From Pseudomonas fluorescens (GTDB lineage: Bacteria > Pseudomonadota > Gammaproteobacteria > Pseudomonadales > Pseudomonadaceae): DNA of 64,000 bases. The stretch is from NCBI RefSeq assembly GCF_000968015.1, contig NZ_LACH01000008.1:165715-229714 (forward strand). The letters run 5' to 3'. Made by a program: the position numbers and the translations under genes. Positions 45,694-55,196 of this stretch are shown in pieces (positions within the stretch are counted from its first letter, which is position 1; each line of letters opens with the position of its first letter). The notes below the pieces were generated by a model. That model was not told the origin of the DNA. It was given only the letters and a program-made list of their open reading frames with translations, and did not search any database.

Positions 45694-47148
45694 ATGCTTG
45701 AAGTCATTAACGATTTTCTCTCCGGCAAGCTTCTGATCGTGCTCATCGTAGGCCTGGGCGGCTACTTCACGGTGCGTTCACGCTTTGTCCAGTTCCGCCA
45801 TTTTCTGCATATGTTCGGCGCTTTCCGCGATAGCGTGCAAAAGAGTGCAGGACAGATCAGCTCATTCCAGGCCTTGATGCTTAGCCTGGCGGGGCGCGTA
45901 GGTGCGGGCAATATCGCCGGTGTCGGGTTGGCAGTCACGTTGGGCGGCCCGGGCGCGGTGTTCTGGATGTGGGTGACGGCGCTGGTAGGCATGTCCACCA
46001 GCTTCTTTGAATGCAGCCTGGGGCAGTTGTACAAACGGTGTGATGCAAACGGGCAGTTCCGCGGCGGGCCGTCGTACTACATCCAGTACGGACTTAAACA
46101 ACCCTGGCTGGGCAAGGTCATGGCGTTACTGCTATTGGTGACCTTTGGTTTCGCCTTCAACGGCCTGCAATCCCATGCCGTGACTCACTCGCTGAATAAT
46201 GCGTTCGGTGTCTCGACGACTTACTCCGGTATTGCGATTGCCGTATTGCTTGGCCTGGTGTTCATGGGTGGCATCAAGCGCATCGCCGCGGTCTCGGACC
46301 TGTTGGTGCCGGTCAAAACGCTGGTTTACATTGGCGTGACTGTCTATGTGATCGTGCTCCAGTTTGATCATGTCCCCGGCATGTTGATGACCATCTTCAA
46401 AAGTGCTTTCGGCCTGGATCAGGCCTTTGCCGGCCTGGTCGGCAGTGCAATTGTCATGGGCGTCAAACGTGGGGTGTTTGCCAACGAGGCGGGACTGGGG
46501 AGTGCTCCCAACGTAGCCGCGGTGGCGAAAGTGGATCACCCGGCGGCTCAAGGGGTGGTTCAGGCCTTCAGCGTTTTTCTCGACACCTTCGTGATCTGTA
46601 CCTGCACGGCGCTGCTGATTCTGCTGTCAGGCTTTTACACGGCTGGTTTTGAAGGCGATGGCCTGGTGCTGACACAGAACGCGTTGGCGGCAGTGGTCGG
46701 AGACTGGGGACGCACCTTCATCAGCGTGGCGTTGGCGCTGTTTGTCTTCACGTCGATCCTCTACAACTACTACCTGGGCGAGAATAACCTGCGCTTTTTG
46801 CTCGGTGACAAGCGCGCTGCGGTCATTGTCTATCGTGGTTTGGTGTTGCTGCTGATCCTTTGGGGGGCTGTGCAAAATCTGGGCACCGTGTTCGCTTTTG
46901 CCGATATCACCATGACGTTGCTGGCCTTTGTGAATCTGATCGCCCTCGCGCTGTTGTTCAATGTCGGCATGCGCTTGCTGTGCGACTATGACCAGCAACG
47001 CAAAGCCGGTATCAAGACGCCCGTCTTCGACTCAGGTCAGTTCAAGGATCTTGATCTTGATTTGCAGGCATGGCCGAACCGGGAACACGCGTCCAACGTC
47101 CTCGCCGAACCTGTCACTCAAGTTGCACCCGCGTCCGCTACCCAATGA
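45694..47148 (+). CDS. Sodium:alanine symporter (AGCS family)
   Basis: 484-residue AGCS-type Na+/amino acid symporter (alanine or glycine). Characteristic blocks are FQALMLSLAGRVGAGNIAGV, GGPGAVFWMWVTALVGM and GVFANEAGLGSAPNVAA. About ten hydrophobic segments and a polar C-terminal tail. A strong terminator follows. Imports a small neutral amino acid; the exact substrate is open. Confidence 0.9.
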   Translation: MLEVINDFLSGKLLIVLIVGLGGYFTVRSRFVQFRHFLHMFGAFRDSVQKSAGQISSFQALMLSLAGRVGAGNIAGVGLAVTLGGPGAVFWMWVTALVGMSTSFFECSLGQLYKRCDANGQFRGGPSYYIQYGLKQPWLGKVMALLLLVTFGFAFNGLQSHAVTHSLNNAFGVSTTYSGIAIAVLLGLVFMGGIKRIAAVSDLLVPVKTLVYIGVTVYVIVLQFDHVPGMLMTIFKSAFGLDQAFAGLVGSAIVMGVKRGVFANEAGLGSAPNVAAVAKVDHPAAQGVVQAFSVFLDTFVICTCTALLILLSGFYTAGFEGDGLVLTQNALAAVVGDWGRTFISVALALFVFTSILYNYYLGENNLRFLLGDKRAAVIVYRGLVLLLILWGAVQNLGTVFAFADITMTLLAFVNLIALALLFNVGMRLLCDYDQQRKAGIKTPVFDSGQFKDLDLDLQAWPNREHASNVLAEPVTQVAPASATQ

Positions 47149-47152
47149 TGCA

Positions 47153-47183
47153 AAAAGGGCCCATGGATCTCATGGGCCCTTTT
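47153..47183. terminator. Bidirectional terminator between two convergent transporter genes
   Basis: AAAAGGGCCCATG (47153-47165) pairs perfectly with CATGGGCCCTTTT (47171-47183) over a GATCT loop. The A-run and T-run let it work for both the symporter and the convergent MHS transporter. Confidence 0.88.
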
Positions 47184-47210
47184 CAAACACCTGCTGTAAT
47201 CGTTAGTGCT

Positions 47211-48587
47211 TCAAACGCTCGCAGCGTGGGACTTTGCGCAACCCTTTAAACCGGTGCGCTCTTCGACCTCACCGGAACCGCTGATGTACCCGTATCGGGA
47301 CAGATTTGGCATCAACATCGCGGCGATGAACGTGATGGTCACGACGGCCGCGACATAGAAGAAGAAATACTCCTCAATGCCTTGGGACCGAAGCGACAAG
47401 GCGACGTATTCGGCGGTGCCGCCGAATGCCGCATTGCCGACGGCATACGGAAAGCCCACGCCCAATGCGCGTACCGCAGGCGGGAACAGTTCCGCTTTGA
47501 CGATCCCGGCAATCGGGGTGTAGAGCGACGCAATGGCCAGGCCACCAAACACCAGCAGGAACGCCGTAAACGGACTACTTACCGACTGCAGCGAATAGAG
47601 CAGGGGGATCACCAGCACCATGGCCAACCCGGAAAACATCAGCATGTGCGCCTTGATCCCGATACGGTCCGCCAGCAAGCCAAACAGTGGCTGGCAGAAC
47701 ATGAAACCGACCAGGGCCGCGGTCATGATGAAACTGACCGTTTCCGGGCTGAAACCGGCGGAGATCACCAGGAACTTCTGCATGTAGGTGGTGAAGGTGT
47801 AGAAGTACAAAGAACCGCCGATGGTAAACGCTACCACCAGCGCGACCGCCCGTTTGTGCTTGAACATGCCGCGCAGCGAGCCGGCATCTTTGCGATTCAT
47901 GTCTTTCTTGGTGGCGGTTTCATGCATGGCGCGGCGCAGATACACCACCACGATTGAGCTCAGGGCACCGATGAAGAACGGAATCCTCCAGCCCCATTCG
48001 CGCAATTCTTCGCCGGTGAGGGTTTGCTGAAGAATGACCACCGTCATCAATGCCATGAGCTGACCGGCAATGATAGTGAAGTACTGAAAGGAGCCATAAA
48101 AACAGCGGCGCCCAGGTGTCGCGATTTCACTGATGTAGGTGGCGCCGGTGCCGTACTCCGCGCCGACGGATAGCCCCTGAATCAACCGGGCGACGACGAG
48201 CAAAACCGGCGCCGCCACACCGATGGTTTCATAGGTCGGCATGACGGCAATCAGCAGGGAGCCGGCGCACATCATGAACACCGAGATGATCATCGAGACC
48301 TTACGGCCGCGAGTATCGGCAATCCAGCCGAAAATCCAGCCGCCGAGAGGGCGCATGAAAAAGCCGACAGCGAAGACGCCGGCGGTTGCGAGCAACTGGC
48401 TGGTGGTATCGCCTTTGGGGAAAAACGAAGCTGCAAAGTAGATGGCGGTATAGGCATAAATGAAAAAGTCGTACCACTCCACCAGATTGCCCGAGCAGGC
48501 ACCCATGATGGCTCTGACGCGATTCGGACTTTTTATCTGATCGGACTTTTCAGTGTGGAGTGTTGAGTCGCTGGTAGATGCAGACAT
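47211..48587 (-). CDS. MFS transporter, metabolite:H+ symporter (MHS) family
   Basis: 458-residue MHS-family transporter (KgtP/ShiA/ProP type). N-terminal ACSGNLVEWYDFFIYAYTAI and the RPLGGWIFGWIADTRGRK motif are diagnostic. Start at 48587 after AAGGGTGAACAG; an upstream in-frame start has no support. Such carriers import organic acids such as 2-oxoglutarate, citrate, shikimate or betaines. It is divergent from a LysR gene across about 500 bases and may supply acids to the CoA-dependent pathways on either side. Confidence 0.88.
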   Translation of the reverse strand: MSASTSDSTLHTEKSDQIKSPNRVRAIMGACSGNLVEWYDFFIYAYTAIYFAASFFPKGDTTSQLLATAGVFAVGFFMRPLGGWIFGWIADTRGRKVSMIISVFMMCAGSLLIAVMPTYETIGVAAPVLLVVARLIQGLSVGAEYGTGATYISEIATPGRRCFYGSFQYFTIIAGQLMALMTVVILQQTLTGEELREWGWRIPFFIGALSSIVVVYLRRAMHETATKKDMNRKDAGSLRGMFKHKRAVALVVAFTIGGSLYFYTFTTYMQKFLVISAGFSPETVSFIMTAALVGFMFCQPLFGLLADRIGIKAHMLMFSGLAMVLVIPLLYSLQSVSSPFTAFLLVFGGLAIASLYTPIAGIVKAELFPPAVRALGVGFPYAVGNAAFGGTAEYVALSLRSQGIEEYFFFYVAAVVTITFIAAMLMPNLSRYGYISGSGEVEERTGLKGCAKSHAASV

Positions 48588-49092
48588 TCTGTTCACCCTT
48601 TTTTCAAGGCGAGACGATACGAGGCGCACGCTGATGCGTGTCCGACGTTGCTAGCTCGATGGGTTGATGGGCTTAACGCAGTTGTTGTGACCTTTTGACG
48701 ACCAAGGCACATGAAGAGGGGGGATGTATATGAGAGGTCAGCTGTTCGCTGACTGTGCAAGGCGGGTCGGTCAGGTAACGAGAAAGGTAGTAAGTCATGG
48801 CGCAAGCCCTCGAATCTTATTCTTGTAGTCAGTCGAGCGCTCTTGGCGTCGACGTTGATTGCACGCTACCGCAGAGTGAGGAGGGTAATAAGCCGTCAGC
48901 CAGGCCTAACTGATATACCGAAATTTTATAGCTTGCCTTGCAACCCCTGCGGGCTGGGGGATACAGCCGACTCGAAAGCTGCCAGGCCCCATGCGACGCG
49001 GGCCCCGTGGCATTCCAAGGAACGCCATTGCGTTTACACTCACACTACTTTCGACGCATTTCGCGCCGAGCCCGACTTTGACTGGCCTGGTA
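48588..49092. other. 505-base intergenic region, no convincing gene
   Basis: Between the divergent MHS transporter and LysR genes. Short open frames (for example 48593-48805 on the minus strand) lack ribosome sites and recognisable protein character. It presumably holds both promoters. I see no clear operator or RNA gene. Confidence 0.4.
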
Positions 49093-50016
49093 ATGGATGT
49101 CGTTCAACTCAAAACCCTGATTCATGTGGCCGAGCTGGGCAGTCTCAGCAAGGCCTCAGATCGGCTTCACATCGCACAACCGGCACTTAGCCGGCAAATT
49201 CGATTGTTGGAAAAGGAGCTCGGCACCTACCTGTTTGATCGGCATGGGCGAGGCATGGAGATTACCGATGCCGGCCGCGAAGTGCTGGCGCATGCCACGC
49301 GCATCATGGAAGAAATGGAATCCATTCGAAGTTCGGTGGTGGGCGGAAAGACCTCTTTTCGGGGAACGGTCGTCATCGGTACGACGCCGACAGTAGCGGA
49401 AATTGTCACCGTTCCTCTTGTCCGCAAAATCAAAGAGGCGCATCCGAATCTCGCCGTCAGGTTTTCCTCGGCGTTCAGCGGTTATTTGCTGGATTGGGTA
49501 CAGCGTGGCGAACTGGAGCTGGCAATTTCTTACGATCCGCAACCGCTGCATACGCTGCGTATTGTGCCGGTGATGATGGAAAACCTGCTGCTGGTCGGCC
49601 CCGCCAGCGCCAACCTGCGTCTTGATACACCGGTGTCATTCGCGTCTTTGGCTGAGCAGCCATTGGTGTTGCCAAGCGCTCGACATAGCCTTCGCGTGAT
49701 TCTGGATGATTGTGCGCGTGAAGTCGGGATCAAGCTCAAGACCAGCGTTGAAGCGGATTCCTTTGGCGCGATGATCGCTTTGGTCTGCAATGGCTTCGGT
49801 TTGACCGCTTTGCCTTTGGCATCGATTTACACGCAAATCGAATCTGGCGTGCTCAGTGCCGCACCCTTGGTCGACCCCATTCCGATGCGCAAATTGGTTC
49901 AGGTCTTTCCTGCAGACAGAAGGGTCAGTCCGGCTGCCAAATTCGTCGGGGATGCCTTCATTGAAATTGCTGCCGACCTGGTCAATCGCAAGATTTGGGC
50001 TGGGCACATGCTTTGA
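49093..50016 (+). CDS. LysR-family regulator (Nac/Cbl-like N-terminus)
   Basis: 307 residues. The DNA-binding region is GSLSKASDRLHIAQPALSRQ, like Nac-type regulators, followed by an effector domain with MIALVCNGFGLTALPLA. The ATG at 49093 (MDVVQLKTL) matches the family start; the frame is open 34 codons further up but that part is not homologous. It may control the MFS gene just downstream or the divergent MHS transporter. Confidence 0.88.
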   Translation: MDVVQLKTLIHVAELGSLSKASDRLHIAQPALSRQIRLLEKELGTYLFDRHGRGMEITDAGREVLAHATRIMEEMESIRSSVVGGKTSFRGTVVIGTTPTVAEIVTVPLVRKIKEAHPNLAVRFSSAFSGYLLDWVQRGELELAISYDPQPLHTLRIVPVMMENLLLVGPASANLRLDTPVSFASLAEQPLVLPSARHSLRVILDDCAREVGIKLKTSVEADSFGAMIALVCNGFGLTALPLASIYTQIESGVLSAAPLVDPIPMRKLVQVFPADRRVSPAAKFVGDAFIEIAADLVNRKIWAGHML

Positions 50017-50141
50017 GCCAACGGCCAAAGTCCCTGCGTGCGAAAGCTGTCCATCCTTGACCCAACTTGACGCGCCTACTTACCCGTAGTTGCGCCGCTA
50101 CCCACGACTTCCGTTCTTTTCTCACCACTGATGACACTGCT

Positions 50142-51302
50142 TTGAACCATCAAACGCGACTGTCTGGCGTATTCGGCATTTTTATATTGGGGATGCTGCA
50201 AGTTCTGGTCTGGGGAGGTTCGTTCTTTCTCATGGCCGTCATGGCCGATCCGATCATGAGAGAGACCGGTTGGGCCAGCCAATGGGTGTATGGCGCGCTG
50301 TCGCTGAGCATTCTGGTTTCCGCGATGCTGGCGCCATTGACCAGCCGGCTTATCGCCCGCTACGGCGGCCGTCCCATCCTGGCCAGTAGCGGCCTGGGCG
50401 TCGCCATCGGGTTGTTTCTGATGGCCAGTTCGACCTCGTTACCGATGTTTCTTTTGTCTTGGGCGGTGATTGGCGTCGGTATGGCGCTGGGGCTGTATGA
50501 AGCGCTATTCGCCACTTTGGGTTCTCTATACGGGGAGCGGGCGGGCAGTGTGATTACCGGCATCACCCTTATTTCCGGGTTTGCGACAACGCTGTCATGG
50601 CCTGCGGTTGCGTTGGTCATCGAGCACGTTGGCTGGCGCACGACGTGCGTGGCTTATGGGGTGTTACTGGTCGTTGCCGTGGCACCGCTTTATCTCTGGG
50701 TGCTGGCGCAGGGCGCGGGGCCACTCGCAAAAAGCCATGCAGTGAGTGATGAAAACCTCTCAATCGATCGGCGGATCTACCTGCTGCTCACGCTGATTTT
50801 TGCGCTGGGGGCAGTGATCATGACGGCAATGTCTGTCCAGCTGATTTCATTGTTGCAGGGGCAGGGCTATTCGCTTGCCGCCGCCATCGGACTGAGCGCC
50901 TTGCTGGGTCCAAGCCAGGTAGGTTCACGTGTCCTACAAGTGTTTTCGCGAAAGCGACACCCGATCTGGACGACATTGATCTCCGTGGTATTTGTGGCGA
51001 TCGGTCTGTTGCTGGTAACCATAGCGCCGGCAATGACCGCGATGGGTCTGGTGATCTACGGCGCGGGTAATGGTTTGCGGGCGATCGTTCGAGGACTACT
51101 GCCGCTGGCCCTTATGTCACCCACCCATTATGTGTTGCTGATGGGGCGCATGGCTCGGCCTTCGCTCATTGGACAGGCCTTGACCCCGCTCGCTGGCGGC
51201 TACCTGTTGCAGACCTGGGGCGCTGGCGGTGTGCTTGCGGGCTTGAGTTCGTTGGCCGTGTTGAATGTGCTTTTGGTGTTGTTGCTCATTCGGCTGGTGT
51301 GA
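50142..51302 (+). CDS. MFS transporter
   Basis: About 386 residues with twelve predicted membrane segments; blocks such as SRLIARYGGRPILASSGLG and ASQWVYGALSLSILVSA identify a major-facilitator protein similar to oxalate/formate- or monocarboxylate-type carriers. The start is uncertain: the frame has no early ATG, so I place it at the TTG at 50142 just before the first hydrophobic segment; an earlier TTG lies at 50067. It runs convergently into the LysR gene at 51331 and follows another LysR gene. Substrate unknown. Confidence 0.75.
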   Translation: MNHQTRLSGVFGIFILGMLQVLVWGGSFFLMAVMADPIMRETGWASQWVYGALSLSILVSAMLAPLTSRLIARYGGRPILASSGLGVAIGLFLMASSTSLPMFLLSWAVIGVGMALGLYEALFATLGSLYGERAGSVITGITLISGFATTLSWPAVALVIEHVGWRTTCVAYGVLLVVAVAPLYLWVLAQGAGPLAKSHAVSDENLSIDRRIYLLLTLIFALGAVIMTAMSVQLISLLQGQGYSLAAAIGLSALLGPSQVGSRVLQVFSRKRHPIWTTLISVVFVAIGLLLVTIAPAMTAMGLVIYGAGNGLRAIVRGLLPLALMSPTHYVLLMGRMARPSLIGQALTPLAGGYLLQTWGAGGVLAGLSSLAVLNVLLVLLLIRLV

Positions 51303-51330
51303 AAAGAACAGCGCTGACCCAGCGACAGGA

Positions 51331-52233
51331 TCAGCCGTGCACGCTGCTCAGATACTCAAACAACTTGGCCGCTTCCGGCGCCAGTTGCGTCTGACTCGCA
51401 ACCCCAACAAACAAGGTGCGATCAGCCCAGTCATCACTCAAGTCGACAGCCATCAGACGGGAACCAAGCAATTCGGCACGCACAGACGACAACGGCAAAA
51501 TCCCGATACCCAAGCCTGCTTCTATCATGCGACAGATGCCGTCGAAGCTGCTGACCTGAATCCGGACTTTGAGGATCTTGCCCGCACTGACGGCGGCATC
51601 GGTGATTCTGCGCAGTAACGAGCTGCCTTGGTTGAGCCCCACATAATCAAAGCCAAGCGTATCGGCAAAGGACACGCGGCGCTCATTGGCCAGTTCATGG
51701 CCGACCGGGACCAATAGCACGAGTCGGTCATCACGGTAGGGCAGTTTGTACAATCCTTCAGCCGGTACGTTATCGGCAAAGATGCCGATATCGGCACGCC
51801 CGTTTTCCACGGCTTGGATGATGGGCTCGCTGAGTGCTTCTTCCAGTCCGATACGCACGTTCGGGTTGGCGCGCAGGAACGACGCGAGGTCATCCGGCAG
51901 AAACTGGACGACGGCGGAAGTGTTGGCGAACAACCGAACATGCCCGCGCACCCCGACCGCATAATCACTGGCGTCGCACGCCATCCGGTTCACGCCTTCC
52001 AGAATCATTCGTGCGTGTTCAACGATCCCTTGTCCCGCTGCCGTCAGTTCGAGCCCCCTTGGCAGGCGCACGAACAGCGGGCACTGGGTCGTTCGTTCCA
52101 GCTCGGCTAACCGTTTGCTGGCCGCCGAAACCGTCATGTTGGCCTTTTCGGCGGCACGGGTCAGGTTGCCGGATTCGGCGGCGAAGATCAGCAGGCGCAA
52201 GGACAGCAGATCGAAATGCAAGGGATTAATCAT
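51331..52233 (-). CDS. LysR-family regulator, divergent from the CoA-transferase/lyase operon
   Basis: 300 residues. Helix-turn-helix NLTRAAEKANMTVSAASKRL, effector domain with LLVPVGHELANERRV and MIEAGLGIGILPLSSV. It lies divergently, about 115 bases from the CoA-transferase gene at 52350, and is the probable regulator of that operon. Confidence 0.88.
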   Translation of the reverse strand: MINPLHFDLLSLRLLIFAAESGNLTRAAEKANMTVSAASKRLAELERTTQCPLFVRLPRGLELTAAGQGIVEHARMILEGVNRMACDASDYAVGVRGHVRLFANTSAVVQFLPDDLASFLRANPNVRIGLEEALSEPIIQAVENGRADIGIFADNVPAEGLYKLPYRDDRLVLLVPVGHELANERRVSFADTLGFDYVGLNQGSSLLRRITDAAVSAGKILKVRIQVSSFDGICRMIEAGLGIGILPLSSVRAELLGSRLMAVDLSDDWADRTLFVGVASQTQLAPEAAKLFEYLSSVHG

Positions 52234-52349
52234 CAGGGGATCCGAGGTTTTCCATTCAGGAAAGAGTAGTGGCGAAATATGAAATTTTCATCTGCCGCAT
52301 TTGTGTCGATTATCCATGCCACAAGCACTCAACAAGAACGGGAAACGTC

Positions 52350-53540
52350 ATGAGGTTACCTCTGCAAGGTGTCAAGGTCGTGGAGCTCGGTCAACTGATT
52401 GCCGGGCCATTTGCGGCGAAAATGCTCGGTGAGTTTGGCGCCGATGTGATCAAGATCGAGCCGCCGGTCACCGGTGACCCATTGCGCAAATGGCGCTTGC
52501 TGCACGACGGTACTTCCGTCTGGTGGGCCGCGCAATCTCGCAACAAACGTTCGCTGACCCTCGATTTACGCCAGAGTGAAGCCCAGCAGGTCGTGCGCCA
52601 GTTGCTGGCCGATGCGGATGTACTGATAGAGAATTTCCGTCCTGGGACCCTGGAAAACTGGGGGCTGGGTTGGGACACGCTGCACGCCCTGAATCCAAAA
52701 CTGATCATGCTCCGGGTCTCGGGTTACGGCCAGACCGGGCCATACCGTGACCGCCCTGGATTCGGCGTGATTGGTGAAGCGATGGGCGGGCTGCGGCATC
52801 TTTCCGGAGAGCCCGGGCGCACGCCGGTCAGGGTTGGCGTTTCCATTGGCGATTCGTTGTCGGCCTTGCACGGGGTCATCGGGATTCTGCTTGCCCTGCG
52901 TCATCGCGAGCAGAACGGCGGTGACGGCCAGCAGATCGACGTGGCCCTGTACGAGTCGGTGTTCAACATGATGGAAAGTCTGTTACCCGAATACTCGGTG
53001 TTCAACGTCGTTCGAGAGCCCGCCGGCAGCAGTTTGCCGGGTATCGCGCCGACCAATGCCTATCGCTGCCGTGATGGTGGTTTTGCCTTGATCGCCGGCA
53101 ATGGCGACAGCATCTATCAACGCCTGATGGAGGTGATTGGTCGCCGTGATCTGGGGGCTGATCCAGCGCTCGCGCAGAACCACGGTCGAGTGCTGCAGGT
53201 TGAGCGCATCGATGCCGCTATCTCCGAATGGACCGCGCGGCTCAGCCTCGACGAAGTCTTGTCGATCCTGACCGAGGCGCGCATTCCGGCCGGCAAGATT
53301 TACAACGCAGCCGACATTGCCCAGGACCCGCATTACCGGGCGCGCGACATGCTGCTCGACAGCCAGCTGGACGACGGCACGCCGGTGACCTTGCCTGGCA
53401 TCGTCCCCAAGCTGGGCACCACACCTGGCAGCGTGACTCGCTCGGCGCCGACCCTTGGCCAGCACACCGCCGAGATTCTTGGCGAGCTCGGCATCGACGC
53501 TGCGCAGCAAGCCGACTGGCGCCAGCGCGGCATCATTTGA
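52350..53540 (+). CDS. Class III CoA-transferase (CaiB/BaiF family), second copy
   Basis: 396 residues. The N-terminus LQGVKVVELGQLIAGPFAAK and FGADVIKIEPP are typical; the catalytic Asp aligning with Asp169 of formyl-CoA transferase is Asp168 in GVSIGDSLSALHG. The ATG at 52350 is chosen; an in-frame upstream start at 52269 would add a cysteine-rich leader with no homology. Fourteen bases downstream an HMG-CoA-lyase-type gene follows, so it likely forms the CoA thioester that enzyme cleaves, such as 3-hydroxy-3-methylglutaryl-CoA or citramalyl-CoA. It differs clearly from the copy at 36616. Confidence 0.9.
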   Translation: MRLPLQGVKVVELGQLIAGPFAAKMLGEFGADVIKIEPPVTGDPLRKWRLLHDGTSVWWAAQSRNKRSLTLDLRQSEAQQVVRQLLADADVLIENFRPGTLENWGLGWDTLHALNPKLIMLRVSGYGQTGPYRDRPGFGVIGEAMGGLRHLSGEPGRTPVRVGVSIGDSLSALHGVIGILLALRHREQNGGDGQQIDVALYESVFNMMESLLPEYSVFNVVREPAGSSLPGIAPTNAYRCRDGGFALIAGNGDSIYQRLMEVIGRRDLGADPALAQNHGRVLQVERIDAAISEWTARLSLDEVLSILTEARIPAGKIYNAADIAQDPHYRARDMLLDSQLDDGTPVTLPGIVPKLGTTPGSVTRSAPTLGQHTAEILGELGIDAAQQADWRQRGII

Positions 53541-53554
53541 ACCGGAGAATCAAC

Positions 53555-54523
53555 ATGCAACGTCTTTTCTTGCAGGAAGTCGCGACCCGTGACGGCTTCC
53601 AGAATGAAGCGCACTTTATCGAAACCGTCGACAAGATCGCCATGATCGATGCGCTCAGCCAGTGTGGTTTCGCCAAGATCGAGGTCACCTCGTTCACATC
53701 GCCCAAGGCCATTACTGCGCTGCGGGACGCCGAGGCGGTGATGCAGGGCATCCGGCGCAACCCGGCGGTGGAATACACCGTGCTGGTGCCCAATGTGCGA
53801 GGGGCCGAACGAGCCCTGGCGTGCAACATCGATGAAGCCAACCTGGTGATGTCGGTCAGCGAGCCGCACAACCGTTCCAATCTGCGCATGAGTCGCGAGC
53901 AATCATTTGCCCAGCTCAGCGAAGTGGTCAGCGTCATCGGTCAGGGGCCGGTGGCGATCAACGTGTCGTTGTCGACGGTGTTCGGTTGCCCGATGCAGGG
54001 CGATGTACCGGTGGGGGAGGTGTTGCATTGGGTCGAGCGCTTCGCCGACCTGGGGGCGCGCGGCGTGACCTTGTGCGACACCACTGGCATGGCGTATCCG
54101 AGTCAGGTTGAGGCGCTTTCCCGGGCAGTCCGTGAGCGTTTTCCGGCGCTGCAATTGACCCTGCATTTCCACAATACCCGTGGCATGGCCCTGGCCAATG
54201 CGCTGGCGGCCATCGAGGCCGGGGTCGATCGTTTCGATTCGTCCCTTGGCGGCTTGGGCGGTTGCCCTTATGCGCCGGGGGCCAGCGGCAATGTGTGCAC
54301 CGAAGACCTGCTGCACATGCTGCAATTGATGGGTTTCAACACCGGGGTTGATCTGGATCGGGTGCTGGCGGTAGCAGCACAGTTGCCGGGTCTGATCGGC
54401 CACGAGATTCCGAGCCAGATCCTCAAGGCCGGCAAACGCCTGGACCTGCACCCGATACCCGCCCATGTGGCCAACCTGGAAAGACAGGTGCCGTCGGCCC
54501 GAACCCAGGAGCTTCACCCATGA
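53555..54523 (+). CDS. Hydroxymethylglutaryl-CoA lyase-family protein
   Basis: 322-residue HMGL-like TIM-barrel lyase. The metal and catalytic residues are present: EVATRDGFQNE, the HxH of LTLHFHNTRGMALANA, and the signature Cys loop GGLGGCPYAPGASGN. Enzymes of this type split HMG-CoA to acetoacetate and acetyl-CoA, or citramalyl-CoA to pyruvate and acetyl-CoA. Start at 53555 after CCGGAGAATCAAC. The stop overlaps the start of the VOC gene by ATGA, so the interrupted VOC gene was translationally coupled to it. Confidence 0.9.
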   Translation: MQRLFLQEVATRDGFQNEAHFIETVDKIAMIDALSQCGFAKIEVTSFTSPKAITALRDAEAVMQGIRRNPAVEYTVLVPNVRGAERALACNIDEANLVMSVSEPHNRSNLRMSREQSFAQLSEVVSVIGQGPVAINVSLSTVFGCPMQGDVPVGEVLHWVERFADLGARGVTLCDTTGMAYPSQVEALSRAVRERFPALQLTLHFHNTRGMALANALAAIEAGVDRFDSSLGGLGGCPYAPGASGNVCTEDLLHMLQLMGFNTGVDLDRVLAVAAQLPGLIGHEIPSQILKAGKRLDLHPIPAHVANLERQVPSARTQELHP

Positions 54524-54649
54524 TCGATCATCTCGACCATCTGGTGCTGACTACCATCGACCCAGTGGCTGCTGAGGATTTTTACGTGCGGGTCTTGGGC
54601 ATGCAGATGCAAACCTTCGCCGGTGGGCGCAAGGCGTTCGCTTTTGGTC
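54520..54649 (+). pseudogene. VOC/glyoxalase-family gene, 5' fragment (interrupted by the insertion sequence)
   Basis: ATG at 54520 overlaps the HMG-CoA lyase stop. The fragment encodes 43 residues (MIDHLDHLVLTTIDPVAAED ... GRKAFAFG) that match the start of the VOC core of the paralog at 58022. It is cut after GGTC by the element at 54650-56782. The rest of the gene is at 56783-57052. Joining the halves and removing one GGTC copy restores an uninterrupted 131-residue reading frame, so the insertion is the only visible lesion. Confidence 0.92.
54646..54649. repeat. Target-site duplication GGTC, left copy
   Basis: GGTC precedes the left terminal repeat and recurs at 56783-56786 directly after the right one. 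Collapsing them restores the VOC frame GGT-CAG-CAG-AAG. Confidence 0.8.
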
Positions 54650-54665
54650 CAGAGTGTGTAAAAAC
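54650..54665. repeat. Left terminal inverted repeat of the insertion sequence
   Basis: CAGAGTGTGTAAAAAC; exact reverse complement of 56767-56782. Confidence 0.92.
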
Positions 54666-54785
54666 AGATGGTGCAGCCAGCCAACGGCAGTGAGCCAAGA
54701 ATCTCGCTGCGGGATCTACTGAAAATTTTCCTGAGGAAGGCTGGCGGTTTACGTGGCTCCGGCCAAATGTCGGCCTAAAAATCGT

Positions 54786-55073
54786 TTAGTCGAACTCCAC
54801 ATCTGGTGCGAGTTCTGGATACTCGATCTTCATGTCTTCAAGGATTTTTTGCATCAGCTTCGCATCCCCCGGTAAACGTCTGGATAAAGTATTCCACCCT
54901 GAGATTTTCAAGTGTATGGGCATTTCCACAAGTCCCGTAATTGCGTCCCAGAAAGCATCCCAATTACAGCCGTACCAGCCAGGGAATCCGAGTGCATCTT
55001 TCAAGATGGAATGGAGTTCGTCAGAATTCGTCACCTCACTTAAGTCAATCTTTACAACCTGTAAGCGGGCCAT
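54786..55073 (-). CDS. Barstar-family protein (barnase-inhibitor-like), cargo of the insertion sequence
   Basis: 95-residue barstar-like protein. The family hallmark is visible as FPGWYGCNWDAFWDAITGLV, which parallels the barstar block with Pro, Tyr, Gly-x-Asn and Asp-Ala-hydrophobic-Asp. An acidic C-terminus (YPELAPDVEFD) also fits an RNase inhibitor. The ATG at 55073 has a GAGGTG ribosome site; a longer frame to 55154 is less likely. It lies inside the element, divergent from the transposase, with no barnase-type RNase gene beside it. It could be an orphan immunity gene or could act on a host RNase; function in the element is unknown. Confidence 0.85.
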   Translation of the reverse strand: MARLQVVKIDLSEVTNSDELHSILKDALGFPGWYGCNWDAFWDAITGLVEMPIHLKISGWNTLSRRLPGDAKLMQKILEDMKIEYPELAPDVEFD

Positions 55074-55196
55074 CGTCAGCACCTCAAAAATTGTTCGCCA
55101 GTAAGAGGGGTAACTGAAGTCCGCCTCTGTCAGGGAGCCTATGCCGCTATACACCTTTGCTATGATTTTCCGAGGTGTTTAACTCAGGAATCGTCA

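Noticed and set aside
48593..48805. 70-codon minus-strand frame upstream of the MHS transporter
   Set aside because: No ribosome site and no protein-like features; sits in a promoter region.
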